DNA from: Altererythrobacter sp.
GTDB lineage: Bacteria; Pseudomonadota; Alphaproteobacteria; Sphingomonadales; Sphingomonadaceae
Direction: 5' to 3'
Assembly: GCA_016793865.1 (NCBI GenBank)
Contig: JAEULJ010000007.1
Coordinates: 434,001 to 498,000 of the forward strand
DNA: 64,000 nucleotides
Every line of letters begins with the position of its first letter. Within the stretch, counting starts at the first letter, position 1. A model generated the notes under the pieces. It was not told the origin of the DNA. It worked only from the letters and a program-made list of their open reading frames with translations, and did not search any database. Both the position numbers and the translations under genes were made by a program. Below, piece by piece: positions 18,999 through 26,803 of the stretch.

Positions 18999-19088
18999 GG
19001 ACAGGTGGCCGAGTGGTTTAAGGCAGCGGTCTTGAAAACCGCCGTGGGTTCGCGCTCACCGTGGGTTCGAATCCCACCCTGTCCGCCA
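18999..19088 (+). tRNA. tRNA-Ser (anticodon TGA)
   Basis: The 90-base gene has a 7-bp acceptor stem (GGACAGG / CCTGTCC), an anticodon stem GCGGT/ACCGC enclosing CTTGAAA with anticodon TGA at 19033-19035, a long variable arm typical of serine tRNAs, a T-loop GTTCGAATC and an encoded CCA at 19086-19088. No integrase or duplicated 3' end was seen beside it, so no island attachment is inferred. Confidence 0.97.
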
Positions 19089-19190
19089 CGGGTCTCGATT
19101 ACACGCAGTCGGCGAACCCGCCCGGTTGTTATCGTAGTTAGGCCACGCGGCTTCCGTCGCACGATGCCGTTGCGCGGCCGGGTCCGGGCC

Positions 19191-19364
19191 TTACGAAATC
19201 TGCTCCAACGCCGTATCCTCGTCGCTGGCGTCATCGTGGCGGTTGCGCGGACGACCAGGCTCTCCGGTACGGAATGCCCGCGCCGGCCGGTCGAGCCCAC
19301 CGGCGCGCTCTCCTTCCGGTCGATCGGGGAGGCCTTGGGGTTCGTCGCCGATTTCGTATTCCAT
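19191..19364 (-). CDS. Small acidic/basic hypothetical protein
   Basis: A 57-residue frame beginning MEYEIGDEPQGLPDRPEGER, with an acidic head, a proline/arginine-rich middle and an acidic tail. A strong GAGGAGAG ribosome site ends 5 bases before the ATG, which is the main reason to report it. It follows the kefB-like gene on the same strand after 119 bp. The rest of the roughly 395-bp stretch between tRNA-Ser and kefB (19089-19483) shows nothing else recognisable. No known family; it may be spurious. Confidence 0.4.
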   Translation of the reverse strand: MEYEIGDEPQGLPDRPEGERAGGLDRPARAFRTGEPGRPRNRHDDASDEDTALEQIS

Positions 19365-19483
19365 CGCTGCTCTCCTCGGATATCAAATCCGGGCCGAGGT
19401 CGAAGGGTTCCTGACCAAACATCGGGTTCGCAAAGGCAGGCCGGGAGAGTTCCGAGCGATGCGCCCCGGAGGCTCCCGCGAAT

Positions 19484-21340
19484 CTAGATTTCCCTGCCCC
19501 GCGAAACGATTTCATCCATCTGCTCGCGCAGCTTGGGATCCCATTCGGCTTGCAGTTCGCGTATCTTGGCGAGCAGGGGCTCGTTCTCCCAGCTCGGGAT
19601 GTCGAGGCGATAGAGATCGGCGACCTCCTGCATGGAGCTGCGGTCGCGTACCTCCCAGGCATCGACCATCGCCCGCGCTGTCTGCCGGTCCACGCCCAGC
19701 GCCTCATAGGCGGAGCGGCCCATTCGCAGCGAGCTGTCATAGGTTTCGCGCACCACGTCGCGGCAGCCCATCGCCCACAAGTGATAGACATGGTCGCGGT
19801 CCTTGGCGCGGGCGATGACGTGGAGCTGCGGGAAGTTCGCCACCGCATAGCGCACCAGCTTGTCGATCTGCTCGCGCTCGTCGAGCGTCACCACCAGCAG
19901 CTTGGCACGCGCGATGCCGGCGCTGGCGAGCAGATCGGGCCGGGTGGCGTCACCGAAGAAGCTCTTCACGCCGAAGCGCTTGAGCTGTTCGATATGCTCG
20001 CTGTCGTAATCGATCACGGTCGCGCGGTGACCGGCGGCATCGAGCATCCGGTCCACGATCCCGCCCACGCGCCCGCGGCCGGCGATGATGATGGGGTTTT
20101 CCTCCTCGATCGCGTCCGCCTCGCGCTCGGCCTGTTTGCCGCAATAGAGCCGCGCGATGCCTTTGTCGTAGAGGATGAACAGCAGCGGCGTGGCCAGCAT
20201 CGTGGCCGCCACCACCAGCAGCAGGAGATCGGCGAGCGGCCCGGGCAGGATGGCGCCGCCCACCGCGAAGGCGATGAGGACGAAAGCGAATTCGCCGGCC
20301 TGCGGCAGGCTCAGCGCGAACAGCCACAGCGCCTCGCGCTTCAGGCCCGACATACGCCCGACCAGCAGCAGCACTGCCACCTTCACCGTGATGGTGACGG
20401 AGGCCCAGAACAGCACCTCGCCCGTGCGTTCCGCCAGCAGGGCGAAATCCACACTCGCACCCACGGTGATGAAGAACAGCCCCAGCAGCAGCCCCTTGAA
20501 CGGGTCGATATCGCTTTCCAGCTCATGGCGGTACTCGCTGCCGGCCAGCACCACGCCGGCCAGGAAAGTGCCGAGCGCGGGCGACAGGCCGACCATCGTC
20601 ATCAGCAGCGCGATGCCGATCACGAAGACCAGCGCCGCCGCGGTGAACAGCTCACGCAGGTTCGCCGCCGCGATGTAGCGGAACACGGGCCGGGTGAGGA
20701 AGATGCCGATCAGCACCACCGCCCCCACGGCCGCCACCCGCACCACTGCGGCCAGCAGCGCCGACATATTGGCCGTGAGATCGAGCGACGCGCCGTGTGC
20801 GCCCTCGCCCCCCGCCACTGCGAGCCCTGGCAAAGCCAGCAGCGGCAGCAGCGCGAGAATGGGGATCACCGCCACATCCTGGAGCAGCAGCACCGAGAAG
20901 GCGCTTTCCCCCCCGCTCGACTTCAGCAGGCCCTTCTCTGTCAACGACTGGACCACGATGGCGGTGGATGACAGCGCCAGGATCATGCCGATCGCGAGCG
21001 CGGTCTGCCAGGGGCGGTCGTCAAGCAGCGCCACCGCCGCGATCGCCAGCGTGGTCAGCACGACCTGCCCGCCGCCGGTGCCGATCAGCTTGCCCCGCAT
21101 CGCCCACAGCTGCCTGGGCTCGAGCTCCAGCCCGACGATGAACAGCATCATCACCACGCCGAATTCGGCGAAGACCTGAAGCGCCTCGACATCGACCTTG
21201 AGCCCGGTAAGGACCGGCGCGATCGCCATGCCGGCGAGCAGATAGCCGAGCACCGAGCCGAGCCCGAAGCGCGTGGCGATCGGCACCGAGACGAGCCCGG
21301 CGACGAGGATCAGGAAGGCGAGTATTAGGAAACTGGTCAT
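19484..21340 (-). CDS. KefB/KefC-type cation:proton antiporter
   Basis: A 618-residue CPA2-family protein predicted to exchange K+ or Na+ for protons at the inner membrane. About twelve hydrophobic segments cover residues 1-385, including VVMMLFIVGLELEP and STAIVVQSL of the family core. A TrkA-N/RCK nucleotide-binding domain follows (IIAGRGRVGGIVDRML, about 405-525) with IDYDSEHIEQL. The ATG overlaps the stop of the MazF-type toxin gene (ATGA), so transporter translation is probably coupled to the toxin-antitoxin transcript. The exact ion cannot be told from the sequence. Confidence 0.9.
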   Translation of the reverse strand: MTSFLILAFLILVAGLVSVPIATRFGLGSVLGYLLAGMAIAPVLTGLKVDVEALQVFAEFGVVMMLFIVGLELEPRQLWAMRGKLIGTGGGQVVLTTLAIAAVALLDDRPWQTALAIGMILALSSTAIVVQSLTEKGLLKSSGGESAFSVLLLQDVAVIPILALLPLLALPGLAVAGGEGAHGASLDLTANMSALLAAVVRVAAVGAVVLIGIFLTRPVFRYIAAANLRELFTAAALVFVIGIALLMTMVGLSPALGTFLAGVVLAGSEYRHELESDIDPFKGLLLGLFFITVGASVDFALLAERTGEVLFWASVTITVKVAVLLLVGRMSGLKREALWLFALSLPQAGEFAFVLIAFAVGGAILPGPLADLLLLVVAATMLATPLLFILYDKGIARLYCGKQAEREADAIEEENPIIIAGRGRVGGIVDRMLDAAGHRATVIDYDSEHIEQLKRFGVKSFFGDATRPDLLASAGIARAKLLVVTLDEREQIDKLVRYAVANFPQLHVIARAKDRDHVYHLWAMGCRDVVRETYDSSLRMGRSAYEALGVDRQTARAMVDAWEVRDRSSMQEVADLYRLDIPSWENEPLLAKIRELQAEWDPKLREQMDEIVSRGREI

Positions 21341-21687
21341 GGCGCTGCTTCGGGCAAAGGCAGCAGCCGGGAGAGCGAGCGGGAAACCGTGGTGCGGTCA
21401 CTCTCCGCCAGGCTTCCCACCGTTCGATCAATGCGCCGGACATCGACCGTCGCCAGCTTCATTCTGACAACGCAGCCGTGTTTCAGACCGGCAGCGTCAA
21501 GATCGCTCACCGGGGCGTCGAGCGGCCATTGGGATGCGCGCCCGGTGGTAATCATGGCGACCAGGGCGACTCCGCTAGCCGCTCCGAAATCGCGGCTTGA
21601 AAGGATCAGCGCCGGCCGCTTCTTTTCGGCATTGCGGTCGGCGAAGGGAAATTGCGTGACGACGACGTCGAAGACGTCAAAGGTCAC
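21337..21687 (-). CDS. MazF/PemK-type toxin
   Basis: A 116-residue protein of the CcdB/MazF fold. It has DVFDVVVTQFPFAD at the start, KKRPALILS, and a later LATVDVRRIDRTVGSL. Family members are ribosome-independent mRNA endoribonucleases. The start lies inside the end of the antitoxin gene (11-bp overlap), and the stop overlaps kefB. This is a typical type II toxin position. Confidence 0.85.
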   Translation of the reverse strand: MTFDVFDVVVTQFPFADRNAEKKRPALILSSRDFGAASGVALVAMITTGRASQWPLDAPVSDLDAAGLKHGCVVRMKLATVDVRRIDRTVGSLAESDRTTVSRSLSRLLPLPEAAP

Positions 21688-21907
21688 GCCAGGCCTCCTC
21701 GTCCTCGGGGCTCAGCCAGTCCTCGGCAAAGCTCTCCTCGGACAGCTTCATCCACGCCCAATCGACGCGGCTTGCCTTGCGGACACGGGCCACGCCGTCG
21801 TCTCCCACGACCCATTCGATGGCATCGCCCGCCCGCAGCCCGAGCGCGGCGCGCACCTCGGCGGGAACCGTGGCCTGATGCTTCGAAGTGATCTTGGTGA
21901 TCTCCAT
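21677..21907 (-). CDS. AbrB/MazE-type antitoxin
   Basis: A 76-residue protein. The N-terminal swapped-hairpin (SpoVT-AbrB) DNA-binding domain is clear in ITSKHQATVPAEVRAALGL followed by RAGDAIEWVV. The acidic C-terminus (SEESFAEDWLSPEDEEAW) is the likely toxin-neutralising tail. It is first in a toxin operon and has a perfect palindrome 3 bp upstream of its ATG, the expected autoregulatory operator. Confidence 0.87.
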   Translation of the reverse strand: MEITKITSKHQATVPAEVRAALGLRAGDAIEWVVGDDGVARVRKASRVDWAWMKLSEESFAEDWLSPEDEEAWRDL

Positions 21908-21909
21908 GA

Positions 21910-21923
21910 GTATTACGTAATAC
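21910..21923. promoter_or_regulatory. Perfect palindrome at the antitoxin start (putative operator)
   Basis: GTATTACGTAATAC is a perfect 14-bp palindrome between the lpd stop and the antitoxin ATG, only 2 bases from the ATG. No Shine-Dalgarno sequence fits between them. It probably binds the AbrB-type antitoxin and may contain the -10 region of a leaderless transcript. Confidence 0.6.
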
Positions 21924-21943
21924 CCCGTCCTTCCCGGTGCAAA

Positions 21944-23356
21944 TCAGATATGCATCGCGCGGCCATAGGCCGCCAGCACGCTCTCGTGCATCATCTCGCT
22001 CAGCGTGGGGTGCGCGAAAACGGTCTGGATCAGCTCGGCCTCGGTGGTCTCCAGCGTCTTGCCCACGACATAGCCCTGGATCAGCTCGGTCACTTCCGCG
22101 CCGATCATGTGAGCGCCGAGCAGCTCGCCGGTCTTGGCGTCGAACACGGTCTTGATGAAGCCCTCCGCCTCGCCCAGTGCGATAGCCTTGCCATTGCCGA
22201 TGAAGGGGAAGGTGCCGGCCTTGACCGTGTAGCCGGCTTCCTTGGCCTTGGCCTCGGTCATGCCCACCGATGCCACCTGCGGATGGCAATAGGTGCAGCC
22301 GGGGATGTTGTTGCGGTCTAAACCGTGCGGCTTGACCTCCTTGTTGCCCAGTTCCTGCGCGATCGCCTCGGCGGCGGTGACGCCCTCGTGGCTGGCCTTG
22401 TGCGCCAGCCACGGGCCGGGCACGCAGTCGCCGATGGCCCACAGCCCACTGGATTTGGTGCGGCCGTAGGGGTCGATCTGGATGAAGCCGCGGTCCATCT
22501 CGGCCAGCTTTTCCAGGCCGATGTTCTCGGTGTTGGGCACGATGCCGACGGCCACGATCACATGGCTGAACTCGGCCTCCGAAACCTTGCCGTCCTTGGC
22601 CTTGATCTTCGCCTTCACGCCCTTGTCCGACACGCTCAGCGCCTCGACCCCGGCGCCGGTCATGATTGTCATGCCCTGCTTGGTCAGGCTCTTCTCGAGG
22701 AAGGCGGAGACATCGGCATCCTCCACCGGCACGATGCGGTCGAGCATCTCCACCACCGTCACCTCGCTGCCGAGATCGTTGTAGAAGCTGGCGAACTCGA
22801 TCCCGATCGCGCCGCTGCCGATGATGAGCAGCTTGCCCGGCAGCTCCTGCGGCACCAGCGCGTGGCGATAGGTCCACACCCGCTTGCCGTCGGCCTTGGC
22901 GAAGGGCAGGTCGCGCGCCCGCGCGCCGGTGGCGACGATCACGTGCTTGGCGGAGAGCTTCTCCTCGCCCTTGTCGGATTTCACGGTCAGGCTGGTCGCG
23001 CCGGTCAGCGTGCCCTCGCCCATGTGGACCGCGATGCCGTTCTTCTTCATCAGATGGGTGACGCCCTGGTTGAGCTGCTTGGCCACGCCCCGGCTGCGCT
23101 TCACAACCGCCTCAAGATCGGCCTCTATCCCGCTGGCTTTCAAGCCATAATTCTGCGCGTGCTTCATATGATGGAAGATCTCGGCGCTCCGCAGCAGCGC
23201 CTTGGTCGGGATGCATCCCCAGTTGAGGCAGATGCCGCCGAGCAGCTCGCGCTCCACGATGGCGGTCTTCAGCCCGAGCTGGGCGCAGCGGATCGCCGCG
23301 ACATAGCCGCCGGGGCCGCTGCCGAGCACGATGACGTCGTAAGAAGTGTCAGCCAT
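21944..23356 (-). CDS. lpd: Dihydrolipoyl dehydrogenase (E3)
   Basis: This 470-residue flavoenzyme reoxidises dihydrolipoamide in 2-oxoacid dehydrogenase complexes. It has the FAD motif VIVLGSGPGGYVAA, the redox disulfide GGICLNWGCIPTKAL, the NAD motif IIGSGAIGIEFA, the second FAD segment AIGDCVPGP, and the C-terminal active-site His in HPTLSE. It lies about 1.5 kb downstream of pdhC on the same strand, with three small genes between them, so it likely serves pyruvate dehydrogenase. Confidence 0.96.
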   Translation of the reverse strand: MADTSYDVIVLGSGPGGYVAAIRCAQLGLKTAIVERELLGGICLNWGCIPTKALLRSAEIFHHMKHAQNYGLKASGIEADLEAVVKRSRGVAKQLNQGVTHLMKKNGIAVHMGEGTLTGATSLTVKSDKGEEKLSAKHVIVATGARARDLPFAKADGKRVWTYRHALVPQELPGKLLIIGSGAIGIEFASFYNDLGSEVTVVEMLDRIVPVEDADVSAFLEKSLTKQGMTIMTGAGVEALSVSDKGVKAKIKAKDGKVSEAEFSHVIVAVGIVPNTENIGLEKLAEMDRGFIQIDPYGRTKSSGLWAIGDCVPGPWLAHKASHEGVTAAEAIAQELGNKEVKPHGLDRNNIPGCTYCHPQVASVGMTEAKAKEAGYTVKAGTFPFIGNGKAIALGEAEGFIKTVFDAKTGELLGAHMIGAEVTELIQGYVVGKTLETTEAELIQTVFAHPTLSEMMHESVLAAYGRAMHI

Positions 23357-23882
23357 AATTCATTCCAACAAACTCCTCTCCCCCTGCGGGAGAGGAAGGG
23401 GCCCGCCGCGCAGCGGTGGGAAGGAGAGGGGGCAGCGCAGCGAGCACGGCCGTCGCGACCCCATCAGGATTGAGCAGGATATCGTTGTTCCAAAACCGGA
23501 GCACACGGAAGCCTTGCCCTTCGAGCCAAGCGGTTCGGGTCAGATCGTCGGCATTGTCCGCATGCTGAGAGCCATCTGCTTCAACGATCAGCCGCGCGCG
23601 GAAGCACACGAAATCGACGATGTAATCGCCGAGCTGCTCCTGTCGTTTGAACTTCCAGCCTTGCAGGCGGTGCGAGCGGAGGATGGACCACAGCTTGCGC
23701 TCGGCATCGGTTTGACTTTTCCGGTTGCGCTTCGCCAGATCGAGAAGGCTCGCCCTGCCCCCTCTCCTTCCCACCCGCTGGCGCGGGCGGGCCCCTTCCT
23801 CTCCCGCAAGGGGAGAGGAGTTAAGCCCCTCTCCCCTCGCGGGAGAGGGGTTGGGGAGAGGGGGCTGAGAGTTTTCAGTCAC
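23349..23882 (-). CDS. DUF559 endonuclease-domain protein embedded in repeats
   Basis: A 177-residue frame. Residues about 44-150 are a DUF559 (Vsr/restriction-like fold) domain: RNRKSQTDAERKLWSILR, the catalytic-looking DYIVDFVCFRARLIVEADG, and GFRVLRFWNNDIL. The first roughly 40 residues (PNPSPARGEG, SPLAGEEGA) and the last roughly 25 (PSSPAGGEEF) are translations of inverted repeats that flank the gene, so the functional protein may be shorter. The GTG at 23882 overlaps the thioesterase stop; the 3' end overlaps the lpd start by 8 bp. No function is established; nuclease activity is inferred from the fold. Confidence 0.75.
   Translation of the reverse strand: MTENSQPPLPNPSPARGEGLNSSPLAGEEGARPRQRVGRRGGRASLLDLAKRNRKSQTDAERKLWSILRSHRLQGWKFKRQEQLGDYIVDFVCFRARLIVEADGSQHADNADDLTRTAWLEGQGFRVLRFWNNDILLNPDGVATAVLAALPPLLPTAARRAPSSPAGGEEFVGMNYG
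23371..23436. repeat. Left inverted repeat flanking the DUF559 gene
   Basis: About 65 bp whose reverse complement matches 23755-23822 nearly perfectly, with only a few one-base differences. It contains the hairpin core CTCTCCCcctgcGGGAGAG. It resembles REP-type elements seen between genes in G+C-rich proteobacteria. Confidence 0.85.
23755..23822. repeat. Right inverted repeat flanking the DUF559 gene
   Basis: Inverted partner of 23371-23436, sharing the blocks CCTCTCCTTCCCACC, GGCGGGCCCCTTCCTCTCCC and GGGGAGAGGAGTT. It is read in frame as part of the predicted DUF559 N-terminus. Confidence 0.85.
23826..23850. repeat. REP-like hairpin beside the right repeat
   Basis: A perfect 10-bp stem, CCCCTCTCCC / GGGAGAGGGG, with a 5-base loop. 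It is followed by a further GGGGAGAGGGGG. It is related in sequence to the core of the flanking inverted repeats, suggesting a second, partial repeat unit. Confidence 0.7.
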
Positions 23883-24256
23883 AGCGCCACCTGGCCCAAC
23901 GCGCGCGGTCTATCGTCGTCGTCCAGCAGCACGAACTTGAAGCTGCCCTTCGCCACCAGCGTGGTCGCCTCGCCGTAACGCTCGCGGGCGATAGCTTCCA
24001 CGGCGATGGTGAGCGAGGTGGTGCCTGTGGCGGCGATTTCGCCGTGGACCGAAAGCTCGTCCCCCACCGCCATCGCGCCGGGGAAGGCGAGGTCGGTGGC
24101 GCTGACCACCACCGCCTTGCCCCGCCCCACCCGGCTCGCCAGCGAAGCCGCGCCGAGCGCCATCTGGCTCATCAGCCACCCGCCGAACACCCCGCCATAA
24201 GGATTGGTGTCCGCCGGCATGGCGGTGACGCGAATGAGGGGGGTAGGGTCAGGCAT
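23879..24256 (-). CDS. Acyl-CoA thioesterase (hotdog fold, YciA-like)
   Basis: A 125-residue single-hotdog protein predicted to hydrolyse acyl-CoA. The motif NPYGGVFGGWLMSQMALGAA carries the usual Asn/Gly active-site loop of YciA/acyl-CoA hydrolases, followed by VVSATDLAFPGAMAVGDELS. The usual C-terminal extension is short. The ATG overlaps the end of the upstream orphan gene by 8 bp, and the stop overlaps the DUF559 start. The substrate is unknown. Confidence 0.83.
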   Translation of the reverse strand: MPDPTPLIRVTAMPADTNPYGGVFGGWLMSQMALGAASLASRVGRGKAVVVSATDLAFPGAMAVGDELSVHGEIAATGTTSLTIAVEAIARERYGEATTLVAKGSFKFVLLDDDDRPRALGQVAL

Positions 24257-24863
24257 GGCGATCGATCACGTAGTAGGGTGGCGTCCCGACGTCGAAACCA
24301 TGATTTTCAAGCACGGTTTCACGAAGAGCATCAGCAAACTCCCGTGTCGGAGCAACAAAAAACTGCCACACTGCAGACCAAACGACATGCAAGGATCCCC
24401 AGTATCGACAGTCACTCTTCGATACCGGCGTAGAACAAATGAAAGTATCTTCGAACGGATCTCCTAGTTCAATATCGAAATACATCGCGAAGTTCATCGG
24501 TCTCGGCGAGGCGTTTCGAACTGATATCTCGCGGGAACTCTCTTCAAAAAGTAGTTCGACCCTCTTAAGAGCGTATGATTCCGAACCATCCTTCGCAGAA
24601 TCTCCGGCATATTTGAACATGCGTCCAGCATTCTCTACAGTGACTTGGTCGCGCTTTTGCCTAAATATACTCAAAACCATTGCTTCGGACATTGGCACCA
24701 CGAAGCGACCAAATTGCAGATGCTTACCGCCATAGCATGGCCGCGTGACGGTTTGGCCAATTTGTGAGAGCATCTCTTGGTATCCCGCTCGAGAAAACTC
24801 GCCCAATCGCAGCCCAGAAACGAGGTGAAAGTGCCCTCGGATACCTTCGACCGACGCGCTCAA
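24249..24863 (-). CDS. Low-G+C orphan protein between pdhC and thioesterase
   Basis: I do not recognise this protein (204 residues from a TTG overlapping the pdhC stop, or 174 from the ATG at 24773). It is rich in aromatic residues ([46 protein letters not shown]) with no signal peptide, membrane helix or catalytic motif seen. By hand count 24541-24720 is about 45% G+C, far below its neighbours, and codon use differs, so it looks horizontally acquired. The frame continues upstream into pdhC antisense-free sequence, but only the part after the pdhC stop reads like protein. The start is uncertain. Confidence 0.6.
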   Translation of the reverse strand: MSASVEGIRGHFHLVSGLRLGEFSRAGYQEMLSQIGQTVTRPCYGGKHLQFGRFVVPMSEAMVLSIFRQKRDQVTVENAGRMFKYAGDSAKDGSESYALKRVELLFEESSREISVRNASPRPMNFAMYFDIELGDPFEDTFICSTPVSKSDCRYWGSLHVVWSAVWQFFVAPTREFADALRETVLENHGFDVGTPPYYVIDRHA

Positions 24864-26176
24864 GCCACCAGCCCCAGCGGCGCCTCCACCAGCGTCTTGA
24901 ACACCTGCATCAACTCGGCCCCGTCGGCGCCGTCGATGGCGCGGTGGTCGAAGCTGCCGGTGACGCTCATCACCGTGGCGATGGCGAGCGCGTCGTCGAC
25001 CACATAGGGCCGCTTCTCGCCCGCGCCGATCGCCATGATCATGCCCTGCGGCGGGTTTATCACCGCCTCGAACTGCTTGATCCCGTACATCCCCATGTTG
25101 GAGAGGCTGGCGGTGCCGCCCTGGAATTCCTCCAGCTTGAGCTTGCCCTCCTTGGCGCGGCCCGCGAGGTCCTTCATCTCGGTGCTGATCGCGCTCACCG
25201 CCTTGCTGCCGGCGTCCTTGACGATCGGGGTGATGAGGCCGGCGGGGATCGACACCGCCACCGAGATATCCGCGCGGGTGAAGGTCAGCAGCTCGTCGCC
25301 GGCATATTGCACATTGCACTTGGGCACTGCGAGCAGCGATTTGGCCAGCGCCTTGATGAGCAGGTCGTTGACGCTGAGCTTCACGCCCTGCGGTTCGAGC
25401 GCCTTGTTGAGATCGGCGCGCAGCTTGAGCAGCGCATCGAGGCGGATGTCCACCGTGAGGTAGATATGCGGCACCTGCTGCTTCGATTCGGTGAGCCGCC
25501 GGGCGATGGTCTTGCGCATCGAGGAAAGCTTTTCGCTCGTGTGCGGGATGCCGAAATCCTGGGCCGCGGCGTGGACCGGGGCCAGAGCGGAGGCAGCGGG
25601 TGCGGCGCTCGCGGCGGCGGTAGGGGTGGCCGCGCCCGATGTTTGGGTGCCCTGCGCGCCCTCGACATCCGCCTTCACGATCCGCCCGTTGGGCCCGCTG
25701 CCCTTGACGCCCGCAAGGTCGATGCCCTTGTCGGCCGCGATCCGCTTGGCGAGAGGCGATGCGATGACGCGGTCGCCCGAAGACTTGGCAGCGGCCGGCG
25801 CGGGAGCCGGAGCAGCAGCGGGCTCAGCCTTGGGCTCGTCCTTCCCCGCCGCCGCGGGAGCCGTTTCAGCCTTGGGCTCGTCCTTGGCCGCAGCAGCCGG
25901 AGCGGGCGCGCTCGCCGTTGCACCCGCATCCTCGCCCTCCCCCGCCAGCAGCGCGATCACGGTCCCGACCTTCACGCCCTCGGTGCCCTCGGCCACCTCG
26001 ATCTTCGCGATCGTGCCCTCGTCCACCGCCTCGAACTCCATCGTCGCCTTGTCGGTCTCGATCTCGGCCATGATGTCGCCGGCGCTGACGGTGTCGCCTT
26101 CCTTCACCAGCCATTTGGCGAGGGTGCCCTCCTCCATCGTGGGGGAAAGGGCGGGCATCTTGATCGGGGTCGGCAT
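24860..26176 (-). CDS. pdhC: Pyruvate dehydrogenase E2, dihydrolipoamide acetyltransferase
   Basis: The 438-residue E2 core enzyme transfers acetyl groups from lipoamide to CoA. It has one lipoyl domain with the lipoylated Lys in [12 protein letters not shown], an Ala/Pro/Glu-rich linker with the near-repeat KDEPKAE, a peripheral-subunit-binding domain ([15 protein letters not shown]), and the catalytic domain ending in the active-site [29 protein letters not shown] sets the start at 26176. The genes for E1 are not adjacent; lpd is downstream. Confidence 0.95.
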   Translation of the reverse strand: MPTPIKMPALSPTMEEGTLAKWLVKEGDTVSAGDIMAEIETDKATMEFEAVDEGTIAKIEVAEGTEGVKVGTVIALLAGEGEDAGATASAPAPAAAAKDEPKAETAPAAAGKDEPKAEPAAAPAPAPAAAKSSGDRVIASPLAKRIAADKGIDLAGVKGSGPNGRIVKADVEGAQGTQTSGAATPTAAASAAPAASALAPVHAAAQDFGIPHTSEKLSSMRKTIARRLTESKQQVPHIYLTVDIRLDALLKLRADLNKALEPQGVKLSVNDLLIKALAKSLLAVPKCNVQYAGDELLTFTRADISVAVSIPAGLITPIVKDAGSKAVSAISTEMKDLAGRAKEGKLKLEEFQGGTASLSNMGMYGIKQFEAVINPPQGMIMAIGAGEKRPYVVDDALAIATVMSVTGSFDHRAIDGADGAELMQVFKTLVEAPLGLVA

Positions 26177-26298
26177 GGGCGGGTTCGCGGTCCTTTGCGA
26201 AGGAGACGCTACGGCTCTGGCCAAAATGCGCTGTCCAAGCAAGTTTCTTGCAGCGGTGGTGACCATCGCCGATAAGCGCGGGTGACGAAGGGGGCTTC

Positions 26299-26763
26299 AT
26301 GCGCATCTATCTGGTGGTGATGGACGAGACGGACGAGGCCAAGACAGCGCTGCGTTTCGCCAGCGTACGCGCGCGAGAAACGGGCGGAAGCGTCCATATC
26401 CTGGCGCTGGTTCCGCGGCAGAACTTCAACGCCTTCGGCGGCGTGCAGGCGACGATCGAGCGCGAGGCGGCCGAGCGCGCCGAGGTGATGGCCAATGCGG
26501 CGGCCGGCAACATCTTCGCCGAAAGTGGCAAGATGCCGGTGATCGCGGTACGCACTGGCAACGCCAACGAGATCATCGGCAAATATCTGGAGGAGCATGG
26601 CGACATCGCCGCGCTGGTGCTGGGAGCGGCGGCGCACGGAGGGCCGGGCCCGATGGTGACGCATTTCGCCCATGCCGCAGGTGGGCTGCCCTGCCCGCTC
26701 TACGTGATCCCCGGTGGGCTTTCCGATGAACAGGTGGATGCGCTGGCCACACGCGCGGCGTGA
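26299..26763 (+). CDS. Universal stress protein (UspA family)
   Basis: A 154-residue single Usp domain. The N-terminus RIYLVVMDETDEAKTALRF and the C-terminal LVLGAAAHGGPGPMVTHF resemble the UspA nucleotide-binding pattern. It is divergent from pdhC and convergent with rnr. The ligand and trigger are unknown. Confidence 0.83.
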   Translation: MRIYLVVMDETDEAKTALRFASVRARETGGSVHILALVPRQNFNAFGGVQATIEREAAERAEVMANAAAGNIFAESGKMPVIAVRTGNANEIIGKYLEEHGDIAALVLGAAAHGGPGPMVTHFAHAAGGLPCPLYVIPGGLSDEQVDALATRAA

Positions 26764-26803
26764 TGCCCTCGCTTGCGGTCTCGACCCTCGTGCTTCCCCG
26801 GAT

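Noticed and set aside
18999-19088. tRNA-Ser as an island attachment site
   Set aside because: No integrase and no repeat of the tRNA 3' end is visible downstream; the neighbours look like core genes.
24864-25319. Upstream extension of the low-G+C orphan frame to 356 residues
   Set aside because: The extension lies wholly inside pdhC in another frame and reads as Gly/Arg-rich shadow sequence; only the part after the pdhC stop looks like protein.
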